Positions 1 through 6,295 of a DNA stretch of 7,785 bases are shown piece by piece. The stretch's first letter is position 1, and each line of letters begins with the position of its first letter. Under the pieces are notes generated by a model, which worked only from the letters and a program-made list of their open reading frames with translations, was not told the DNA's origin and ran no database searches. The position numbers and the translations under genes are program-made. This DNA comes from a bacterium (GTDB lineage: Bacteria > Krumholzibacteriota > Krumholzibacteriia > LZORAL124-64-63), in assembly GCA_018652925.1 (NCBI GenBank), contig JABIBH010000003.1, positions 1-7,785 on the forward strand. Direction: 5' to 3'.

Positions 1-1
1 C

Positions 2-1150
2 ACTACCAGAATCCTGGCCCAGTTACTGAAAGATTCTGGGAAAAAAGTAGCTACGTTTACGAGTCCACATCTGATGAGAGTATATGAACGTATTTCTATC
101 GACGATAAACCAGTCGATCCAGAACTGTTTGCCAGAACAATTAAAAAGCTGAAGCCAATTGTTGAGAAACATGAAGCCAGCTGGTTTGAAACTCTGACTG
201 CTGCTGCCGTTTTGATAAGTGTTGAATCTGGTGTTGATTTACTTTGCTGCGAAACAGGTCTGGGTGGCAGGCTCGATGCAACCAATGCACTTTGTCCAAG
301 TGCGCTGTTACTGACCACAGTTGCACTGGATCATCAACATATTCTGGGCGACACAATTGAGGAAATTGCAGAAGAAAAACTCGGTTTGCTGAAGTCAGGA
401 TTGCCCCTTTACACAGCGGTAGACGATGAACTGAAAAACCAGGTTTTCAGAGCTGCAATTGGAACTGGTTCTGCTTGCGGTTTCCTGGATGAAGTTACTC
501 GCATGGAATCTGAATCCAACGGCATGTGGACTCTTGTTACTCGCAGCAAGCAGTATCCCGGTCTTCCTGATTTAGGCACCGAGGCGATGAATCGTAATGC
601 TGCTTTGGCAATCATGGCTTTGGAAGATATGTCGGACTCAGTTTGGCAGTTGCCAGTTGATGTTGCTGGCTCTTTGGAATCGTTGTACTTGCCAGGTAGG
701 TTCCAGCAGATTCTGTCAGCACCAGACTGGTTTGTTGACACAGCACACAATCCGCAGGCACTTGGAGTTGCTCTTACTGCTTTTGAAAAACTCGATGGCA
801 AAAAAACAGTTCTATTTGGTGGGATGCATGACAAAAATCCTGGTGCAGAAACCGGGGAGTTGTTGAGCAAGTTTGATAGAGTAATCTTTGCTCCAATCAG
901 TTTGCCAAGAAGCAGGAACAATGAGCAGTTGCTGGAGTTGATACAACAGTGGCAACTCGAAAATGCAGTAGTTGAAGATTCTGTGAAAGAAGCTATTGAG
1001 TTAATTGCAACTTCTATTCAATCAGATGATAAGGTATTAATTACAGGTTCCTGTTTTATGGCAGGTGAAGCTTTGTACAGTATGGGCTGGCGTGATTTGG
1101 AAGAGGTGCGTACAATCAGCCCAGCGCTGGAACTGTTTAATAAGGAGTAA
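2..1150 (+). CDS. folC: Folylpolyglutamate synthase / dihydrofolate synthase, 5' end missing
   Basis: This cytoplasmic enzyme adds glutamate to folates with ATP and, in bifunctional forms, also makes dihydrofolate from dihydropteroate. The reading frame is open from the window edge. The first visible residues, TTRILAQLL, would directly follow the P-loop GTNGKGS, so only about the first 40-60 residues are missing and 382 are seen. Family landmarks, numbered in the visible fragment, are FTSPHL followed by ERI (19-31), the signature ETGLGGRLDATN (84-95), LDH (109-111) and EEKLGLLK (124-131). The last corresponds to the EKAGI segment that holds the modified lysine. The C-terminal domain has PGRFQ (231-235), DTAHNP (246-251; usually DGAHNP) and GSCFMAGE near the end. 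An ATG at 74 is internal and is not the start. The gene ends 2 nt before the sugar kinase, whose ribosome-binding site lies in its last codons. The family call is firm; bifunctionality is not decided by the visible sequence. Confidence 0.95.
   Translation, partial: TTRILAQLLKDSGKKVATFTSPHLMRVYERISIDDKPVDPELFARTIKKLKPIVEKHEASWFETLTAAAVLISVESGVDLLCCETGLGGRLDATNALCPSALLLTTVALDHQHILGDTIEEIAEEKLGLLKSGLPLYTAVDDELKNQVFRAAIGTGSACGFLDEVTRMESESNGMWTLVTRSKQYPGLPDLGTEAMNRNAALAIMALEDMSDSVWQLPVDVAGSLESLYLPGRFQQILSAPDWFVDTAHNPQALGVALTAFEKLDGKKTVLFGGMHDKNPGAETGELLSKFDRVIFAPISLPRSRNNEQLLELIQQWQLENAVVEDSVKEAIELIATSIQSDDKVLITGSCFMAGEALYSMGWRDLEEVRTISPALELFNKE
1142..1147 (+). promoter_or_regulatory. Ribosome-binding site for the ROK kinase (TTG start)
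   Basis: AAGGAG lies inside the final codons of folC, 5 nt before the TTG at 1153. It supports that TTG as the start: no ATG occurs in this frame until residue 119, and the essential DxGGT motif begins at residue 10. The position implies that kinase translation is coupled to folC. Confidence 0.8.
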
Positions 1151-1152
1151 TT

Positions 1153-2043
1153 TTGAGCAACAAGTTTGTTGTAGGTGCGGATGTAGGAGGAACAGCTGTC
1201 AAGTGGATAGCTGGCACTGATCCTGCCACCCCTGAATTCTCAGGTGAGATCCCGACTTGTCCAAATAATATTGAAGCAACTTTTCAATCGTTGGTTGATG
1301 TTGTGCGCTCTGAAACTGATCGCACCGTCGATCTGTTTGGTCTTGCTTGTGCCGGTGTTTTTGACCCTGTTACTTCAATACTTTGTGGCTCTCCAAATCT
1401 TCCAGGTTGGCAGGGGAAGAACATTCAACAATTTGCTGAAAGTGCTTTTCCTGGGGCAGCAGTTACAGTAACCAACGATGTAAACGCGGCGCTTGTAGGG
1501 GAGTGGATGTTTGGAGCTGGCCGTGGGTATGATAATCTGGCCATGATTGCTCTTGGTACAGGAGTTGGTGGTGCGCTTATCGTAAATGGTCAATTGATTT
1601 CGGGCTCATATAACGGTGCTGGAGAATTTGGCCACATGGTAATTGAACGCAATGGTCTTGAATGTGCTTGTGGCAGCAAAGGTTGCCTTGAAGCATATAC
1701 TGGAGCCAGAGGAATTGTACAAAGATCAAACAGTGATTTGACAGTTGCCGATCTGTTTAAAAAGGCTGACGCTGGTGACAAGGAAGCTATCGATCTTTTC
1801 AGGGAAACTGGAGAATATCTGGCAATTGGAGTTGGAAATTTAATCAATATTATAAATCCTGATCTGGTGATAATTGGTGGCGGAGTTGCTCGTGCCGGTG
1901 ATTTGATATTGAAACCGTGCATACAGGATGTTTCTAAATATATTTTGGCTTCAATTAAGCCGGAAGATGTTGTTGTACCTGCAAAGCTTGGTGTAAATGC
2001 GGCTGCGATAGGTGTAGCTGTAATGGCTCGGGGGAACAGTTGA
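1153..2043 (+). CDS. ROK-family sugar kinase, probable glucokinase
   Basis: This is a cytoplasmic ATP-dependent sugar kinase of the ROK family, most likely phosphorylating glucose to glucose-6-phosphate. The 296 residues match the usual length of ROK glucokinases. There is no N-terminal helix-turn-helix, so it is a kinase and not a ROK repressor. Visible motifs are the phosphate-binding DVGGT (10-14), PNLPGW (81-86), the catalytic TND with D109, ALGTGVGGA (133-141), EFGH (158-161) and the zinc-binding CACGSKGCLE (171-180; C171, C173 and C178 with H161). INPDLVIIGGGV (234-245) is the second nucleotide-binding segment. The start is TTG with a good ribosome-binding site. The gene begins 2 nt after folC and its TGA stop overlaps the TTG of lptD. 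That TGA is a genuine stop, which matters for the recoding argument further downstream. Another substrate, such as N-acetylmannosamine or fructose, cannot be excluded from sequence alone. Confidence 0.92.
   Translation: MSNKFVVGADVGGTAVKWIAGTDPATPEFSGEIPTCPNNIEATFQSLVDVVRSETDRTVDLFGLACAGVFDPVTSILCGSPNLPGWQGKNIQQFAESAFPGAAVTVTNDVNAALVGEWMFGAGRGYDNLAMIALGTGVGGALIVNGQLISGSYNGAGEFGHMVIERNGLECACGSKGCLEAYTGARGIVQRSNSDLTVADLFKKADAGDKEAIDLFRETGEYLAIGVGNLINIINPDLVIIGGGVARAGDLILKPCIQDVSKYILASIKPEDVVVPAKLGVNAAAIGVAVMARGNS
2030..2035 (+). promoter_or_regulatory. Ribosome-binding site for lptD (TTG start)
   Basis: GGGGGA in the last codons of the kinase gene lies 4 nt before the TTG at 2040. The match is imperfect and the spacing short, but the TTG is the only in-frame start that gives a complete signal peptide. 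The next in-frame ATG codes for residue 19, inside the cleavage region. The TTGA overlap of start and stop suggests termination-reinitiation. Confidence 0.55.
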
Positions 2044-5000
2044 AGGCATGTAGTTACATAGCACTTTTGATTGCGCTATTGGTTGCGCCTTGTATGGCTG
2101 AAGATAATAGGCCTGCAACGCGAACTGCTGCTGACTATTTGCGAGACTCTATTGTGGATGGTGAGAATGTACTTCACTTATATGGAAATGTTTTTATCGA
2201 CAGGGATACTCTGACTGTAAAAAGTGATACTGCATATTTCTGGCGAGACAGGGAAGAGTATGAGTTTGTCGGCAGTGTCCACATGACCAGATTTGATTCA
2301 AGTCTAGACTGTGATGAAGCCTTGTATGAAGTGGAATCTGGTGATGCCTGGTTTACAGGGTCTGTAAAAACTGTTGATGAGGAAATGATTGCCACTGCCA
2401 ATCGCGGTGAACTTTATGGCGAAAACAATCTGCTGTACCTGATTGGAGATGCCAGGTTGGTTTCTCCTGAATATGTAGTTTGGGCTGATACAATAAGTGC
2501 AATCGATGGTGATGATAAAGGCGAAGCATTTGGAAATGTTAAAATTGTTGACCCGGAAGCAAGTTCTGTTGTAACTGGTGACCATGCACTTTTTTCTCGT
2601 GAAGCAGGGTTTGCAGAAGTTGACCAGTCACCATTTCTGATTAGCAGAGAACAAGGCACCAGCGAGTTGAATGCTACTGCAAAATTGATGCGCTTTTTCA
2701 AAGATGATCAGCGCGTAGTGATGGTTGACTCTGTGAAAATCAGGCAAGGCAAATCAATTGCTGTTGCAGACACTGCTTGGATAAACAGTCGGGAACAGAT
2801 GATTCTCAGGGGTAATCCACTGATTGATGATGGCGCCGGAAGTACAATGCGTGGAACCGAGATCGAATTTGTTTATCTGAATAATGAAATCGATAGAATT
2901 ATCCTCAAGGGTGATGCTTCTGTTTTTGATGTTGCGCCGGACAGTCTTGCAGCTATTTATCACGGCTTACCATCGGCAAACAAATTGTCTGGCGATACTA
3001 TTACGGTTTATATGAAAGATGGCGAACCTGATCATTCGGTTGTTCTTGGTCAAGCACAAAGTATTTATGTTCCCATTGATAACCCGGATGAAATTGCAAG
3101 CAACGATGTTCTTGGCGACACTATTACCATCTATTTCAAGAACAAGAAAGTTGAAACAGTTGATGTAGTTGGTAATATGTCAGGTGTTTATTCGTTTGTT
3201 AGACTCGACGAGCAGGATCCTGACTCATTGCAAACCGTCGATTTCAATTCAACAAAAGAAAATGTCGTTTACAGTGGTCACCAGGCTGAATTCAAGTTGG
3301 GGCAGAGAACAATTCTATTCAACGGTAATGCTGCGCTTGATTATGGAAGCATGAACCTTGCAGCCGGGCATATACGTCTTGATACCGATTCGCGTGAACT
3401 TTATGCATCGGAATCACCACTACTGATTGACGGCAGCCAGAAAATTGCCGGTGGAAATATGGCCTATAATTTTGGTCATAAAAGCTCAGCAGTTCTTGAT
3501 GCTGTGACCATGATGGAGGACTATTACTATGTTGGTGAAAAAATAAAACGATTCGATAATGGTGATTTAAAAATCAATTCCGGAAAAATGACTTCATGTG
3601 ATCATGCTGAACCTCACTATCATTTCTGGTCTGATAAAATGAAGATCAAAATGAAGGACAAGGTTTTTGCCCAGCCTGTTGTAATTAAAGTAGGCAAGGT
3701 GCCGTTGTTTGCATTGCCATTTTATTTCAAGAACATGGAGTCGGGCAGAAAGTCAGGTATCCTTTTCCCATCGTTCAACTTTGGCTGGTCTCAAAGAACA
3801 GGCCGGTACATAAGGGATTGGGGATATTACTGGGCAACTAATGATTACACCGATGTAACGGTTCGTGGTGACTATAATGAGAGACGAGAATTTACATGGA
3901 GATTGTCTAATCGATATAAAAAGCGTTATGCCTTCAATGGCAATATAGATTACTCCCGCCGGACAACTCTTGGATCTGACCAACAGACCAAGGAGTGGCA
4001 GCTTAACTGGAATCATACTCAGGACACTCTGTTTGATTACTATCGATTCAAAACCAATGTGCGGATGAGTAGTAAGTCACTTTCTAGAAGCGATTTGATT
4101 AATGATGTCGGACAGGAAGTTATAAGTGGTCAACAGACTTCCACCATGTATATCAGCAGAAGCTGGAGTGCGCTTAATGCGTCACTTAATTTCAAGCGCG
4201 ATGAATATGTGAATGCCAGCGATGACTCTGATCCTGGAAGTAATAACAGGCTTTCCACTCAGAACTTTCCTCAGCTGGCTATGAGTTTTAGAAACAAAAC
4301 CTTGTTGCCGGCATTAACTGGCGGTCGCAAAGGAAATATGTTTGGGGATGTTTTACGCAATACTTATCTGACACATTCATATCGATTTAATAGTAAAAAA
4401 ACGACAAGTGAGCTTACTTCTGAAACTAATCATGCTGCTTCTGGAAATGCTTCGCTGAGTGTCAAGCCGCCACGACTATGGATTTTCAATGTCAACACAG
4501 GTGTAAGTACAAGCCATAGTTGGGAACAGAATACCGAAGAGGGAACTGAATATTTTTCTCATGAAGATCCTGATTCTTTTGGGGTATATGATGAAGTTTA
4601 CCTTCGCAGCGAAGATACCCGATCCAACTTATCCATGAACAGTGGCCTGAATACAACTCTCTATGGGCTTTTTCCTGTGAAAATCGGCAAGTTGCGTGGC
4701 ATCAGGCATACATTCAGGCTTGGTATCAATCACTCGTTGACTCCGACAATAATAGACCAGCAGGACAGGAGTGAACGGTTCTCTATTTCACTTGGCAATC
4801 GGTTTGACATCAAGTATGCCACAGGTGAAGCTGATTCAACTGAACAGACTGCCAAGATGGATGGTATTCTTGATTGGTCGATGAACAGTGGTTACAACCC
4901 GATGGTAACAACTGGCTCTATGTGGTCGAATATCAATAGTAATATTACAATAAAGCCTGGTCGTAACAGAAACCTGAAAGTTACGATGAACAATGTTTTT

Positions 5001-5636
5001 GATCCCGAAAGTTTTTCAGTAAAATCCACACGCCTGACATATGGTTTGAATCTCTCAGGCAGAGTTGACACAGGTGCAGGTAGCCTGGAACAAGAAGAGC
5101 AACTCAATGAAGCTATCGCACTGGTTGCTGCCGACCAGGACAGTGTTGAAACAATAATTGATGAAGATGAACTATTTGAACAAGCTCTTGATGCTCAAAT
5201 TGATGATCAGGGTAACGATGAAATGTTTGCTGGATTTGGTATGTTCAGCGATGGCGAAGATGATGGCCGAGACAGTACTGAGGGTGGCCGGTTTCTTCCC
5301 TGGTCAATGGGAAGTAACCTGTCTTACAGCAGAAACCACGACAATGATTCAATCACAGCTCGTGCCAGTTTTAATGCCAAGTTAACATTGAGTCGCAACT
5401 GGAATGTAACCTGGCGCGGAAGTTATAATTTTACAGACGGTAGTATGACCAGTCAGTCATGGAAATTGCAACGCGATTTACATTGTTGGCGGATGGAATT
5501 TTCACGAAGAATAAGCAGTGTTGACCAACAGTTTGGTTTTATTATTTCGCTGAAAGCAATCCCTGCAGTGAAGTGGACAAGAGGGAAAGAGGACCTTGTC
5601 AGCAGCGGTGGTTCCGGTGGCAGCGGGCTTTATTAG
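2040..5636 (+). CDS. lptD: LPS-assembly protein LptD/OstA, long form
   Basis: This outer-membrane beta-barrel receives lipopolysaccharide from the periplasmic Lpt bridge and, with the lipoprotein LptE, places it in the outer leaflet. It is 1198 residues long, against roughly 780 in E. coli. Residues 1-20 are a signal peptide cleaved after CMA; C18 is not a lipobox cysteine because it follows proline. Residues about 30-500 form an extended OstA/LptA-like region of short beta repeats. The plainest pair is GDTITVY...SIY (318-343) and GDTITIY...GVY (359-384). The LptD core starts near 500 with MTSCDHAEPHYHF (517-529), followed by KVPLFALPFYF (553-563), RKSGILFPSF (570-579) and GYYWATNDYTDVTV (595-608). 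The remainder is an alternating barrel. An acidic, low-complexity insert occupies about 1012-1084. The end carries RDLHCWRMEF (1145-1154), a glycine/serine stretch and a final aromatic Tyr, as outer-membrane proteins often have. C520 and C1149 are candidates for a disulfide. The gene overlaps the kinase by 4 nt. Confidence 0.93.
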   Translation: MKACSYIALLIALLVAPCMAEDNRPATRTAADYLRDSIVDGENVLHLYGNVFIDRDTLTVKSDTAYFWRDREEYEFVGSVHMTRFDSSLDCDEALYEVESGDAWFTGSVKTVDEEMIATANRGELYGENNLLYLIGDARLVSPEYVVWADTISAIDGDDKGEAFGNVKIVDPEASSVVTGDHALFSREAGFAEVDQSPFLISREQGTSELNATAKLMRFFKDDQRVVMVDSVKIRQGKSIAVADTAWINSREQMILRGNPLIDDGAGSTMRGTEIEFVYLNNEIDRIILKGDASVFDVAPDSLAAIYHGLPSANKLSGDTITVYMKDGEPDHSVVLGQAQSIYVPIDNPDEIASNDVLGDTITIYFKNKKVETVDVVGNMSGVYSFVRLDEQDPDSLQTVDFNSTKENVVYSGHQAEFKLGQRTILFNGNAALDYGSMNLAAGHIRLDTDSRELYASESPLLIDGSQKIAGGNMAYNFGHKSSAVLDAVTMMEDYYYVGEKIKRFDNGDLKINSGKMTSCDHAEPHYHFWSDKMKIKMKDKVFAQPVVIKVGKVPLFALPFYFKNMESGRKSGILFPSFNFGWSQRTGRYIRDWGYYWATNDYTDVTVRGDYNERREFTWRLSNRYKKRYAFNGNIDYSRRTTLGSDQQTKEWQLNWNHTQDTLFDYYRFKTNVRMSSKSLSRSDLINDVGQEVISGQQTSTMYISRSWSALNASLNFKRDEYVNASDDSDPGSNNRLSTQNFPQLAMSFRNKTLLPALTGGRKGNMFGDVLRNTYLTHSYRFNSKKTTSELTSETNHAASGNASLSVKPPRLWIFNVNTGVSTSHSWEQNTEEGTEYFSHEDPDSFGVYDEVYLRSEDTRSNLSMNSGLNTTLYGLFPVKIGKLRGIRHTFRLGINHSLTPTIIDQQDRSERFSISLGNRFDIKYATGEADSTEQTAKMDGILDWSMNSGYNPMVTTGSMWSNINSNITIKPGRNRNLKVTMNNVFDPESFSVKSTRLTYGLNLSGRVDTGAGSLEQEEQLNEAIALVAADQDSVETIIDEDELFEQALDAQIDDQGNDEMFAGFGMFSDGEDDGRDSTEGGRFLPWSMGSNLSYSRNHDNDSITARASFNAKLTLSRNWNVTWRGSYNFTDGSMTSQSWKLQRDLHCWRMEFSRRISSVDQQFGFIISLKAIPAVKWTRGKEDLVSSGGSGGSGLY

Positions 5637-5728
5637 TAACTGAACCGGAAAAATCCAGTCCTGTAGCACCTTTTTGGATAAAAAAGCGTGAAAAACCCTT
5701 ATTTCATAGGAAAAACTCGATATTGCAG

Positions 5729-5756
5729 TTGACAAGAAATACAAAATAGCTATTGT
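5729..5756 (+). promoter_or_regulatory. Sigma70-like promoter of the HU gene with a small dyad
   Basis: A perfect TTGACA (5729-5734), a 16-nt spacer and TATTGT (5751-5756, 4 of 6 matches to TATAAT) lie in the 189-nt gap between lptD and the HU gene. This would give a leader of about 60 nt. GACAA (5731-5735) and TTGTC (5753-5757) form an inverted repeat spanning the promoter. It could be a weak operator or chance. I see no convincing GC-rich terminator for lptD between 5637 and this promoter, so some read-through into the HU gene is possible. Confidence 0.55.
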
Positions 5757-5813
5757 CGAGAAAGATTGAGGTCGGAAAAGGATTTCGCCCTCTCGGTTAA
5801 CTTAACATCCGTT

Positions 5814-5819
5814 GGAGGT
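5814..5819 (+). promoter_or_regulatory. Ribosome-binding site of the HU gene
   Basis: GGAGGT, a near-perfect anti-16S match, lies 6 nt before the ATG at 5826. It decides the start. An upstream in-frame TTG at 5766 would add 20 residues with no family counterpart. Confidence 0.88.
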
Positions 5820-5825
5820 ATTCGG

Positions 5826-6122
5826 ATGAATAAAACTGAACTGACCGCAGCTGTCGCTAAGAAGACAGGCATGTCCCTGAAGGATTCAAAGGGAGCAATC
5901 GACGCTATTTTTTCAACAGTTCCTCGCGAAGGCATTATTGCTACTGAAGTAACAAAAGGCCAAAAAGTTCAACTTACCGGTTTCGGTACTTTTGAGCGTC
6001 GCAGTCGCAAACGCAGGAAGGGTCGCAACCCTCAGACTGGTCAAGAACTAGTTATTCCAGCATGCAAATATCCTGCATTTTCAGCTGGAAAATCTTTGAA
6101 AGATCGTGTAGCAAAACGCTAA
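5826..6122 (+). CDS. HU/IHF-family nucleoid DNA-binding protein
   Basis: This small basic dimeric protein bends DNA and compacts the nucleoid. Its 98 residues begin [17 protein letters not shown], the usual HU N-terminal helices. They contain the family signature [18 protein letters not shown] (52-69), the start of the DNA-gripping arm, then [16 protein letters not shown] and GKSLKDRV at the end. Compared with classical HU as I remember it, about six extra residues lie between the second helix and the first strand, in the segment [16 protein letters not shown] (30-45). I recall the same expanded segment from HU-like proteins of some other phyla, so it is probably a subfamily trait. The gene has its own promoter and a strong terminator and appears monocistronic. 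HU and IHF cannot be separated from one sequence; a homodimeric HU is more likely because no partner gene is adjacent. Confidence 0.94.
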   Translation: MNKTELTAAVAKKTGMSLKDSKGAIDAIFSTVPREGIIATEVTKGQKVQLTGFGTFERRSRKRRKGRNPQTGQELVIPACKYPAFSAGKSLKDRVAKR

Positions 6123-6140
6123 TCTGATTTTTTGAAATGC

Positions 6141-6173
6141 AAAAACGGGGCAGCTATGCTGTCCCGTTTTTTT
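6141..6173 (+). terminator. Intrinsic terminator after the HU gene
   Basis: AAAAACGGGGCAGC (6141-6154) pairs with GCTGTCCCGTTTTT (6158-6171) as a 14-bp stem with one G-T wobble and a TAT loop, ending in a run of seven T (6167-6173). It lies 18 nt after the HU stop codon. The A-run on the left arm means it could also work on the opposite strand, although no convergent gene is visible. It separates the HU transcript from the selenoprotein unit. Confidence 0.93.
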
Positions 6174-6179
6174 GTTCAC

Positions 6180-6208
6180 TTGCCCGATTTAGTTCATCAA
6201 TGTATAAT
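6180..6208 (+). promoter_or_regulatory. Predicted sigma70-like promoter of the selenoprotein gene
   Basis: TTGCCC (6180-6185, 4 of 6 matches to TTGACA), a 17-nt spacer and a perfect TATAAT (6203-6208) sit just after the HU terminator. Transcription would begin near 6215, leaving a leader of about 80 nt. Its position directly after a terminator and before an isolated gene makes it plausible. Confidence 0.6.
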
Positions 6209-6211
6209 CAT

Positions 6212-6243
6212 GTTTCAGCAGGGAACTGATTTCCTGCTGAAGT
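6212..6243 (+). promoter_or_regulatory. Hairpin at the start of the selenoprotein leader
   Basis: TTCAGCAGG (6214-6222) and CCTGCTGAA (6233-6241) pair perfectly over 9 bp. Wobble and A-T pairs at both ends can extend this to about 13 bp, leaving the loop ACTGAT (6225-6230). It has no following T-run, so it is not an intrinsic terminator as drawn. If the predicted promoter is right, it forms at or within a few bases of the 5' end of the mRNA. There it could stabilise the transcript or bind a regulator; as DNA it could be an operator. The role is unknown. Confidence 0.55.
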
Positions 6244-6281
6244 CTTTAATACTCTGGAAACTTTTTAGGTATTTCATCAGC

Positions 6282-6286
6282 AAGGA
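6282..6286 (+). promoter_or_regulatory. Ribosome-binding site of the selenoprotein gene
   Basis: AAGGA lies 9 nt before the ATG at 6296. It supports translation from that ATG, upstream of the in-frame TGA. No comparable site precedes any in-frame start after the TGA; the TTG at 6515 is preceded by pyrimidine-rich coding sequence. Confidence 0.75.
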
Positions 6287-6295
6287 TGACTGTTC

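Noticed and set aside
409..921. Long antisense open frame opposite folC, and similar frames opposite the other genes
   Set aside because: These are shadows of well-supported genes, with no ribosome-binding site, domain or conserved motif.
5637..5728. A terminator for lptD, from CTTTTT/AAAAAG or ATCCA/TGGAT pairings
   Set aside because: The stems are short, AT-rich or widely spaced and lack a following T-run, so they are not convincing.
5766..5825. An N-terminal extension of the HU protein from TTG 5766
   Set aside because: The ATG at 5826 has a near-perfect ribosome-binding site and gives the standard HU N-terminus; the extra residues match nothing.
6200..6229. A nine-codon ORF (ATG at 6200) in the selenoprotein leader
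   Set aside because: It overlaps the predicted -10 box and would start upstream of the transcript; it has no ribosome-binding site.
6212..6243. The leader hairpin as an intrinsic terminator or classical attenuator
   Set aside because: No T-run follows the stem and no competing antiterminator or leader peptide with repeated regulatory codons is evident.
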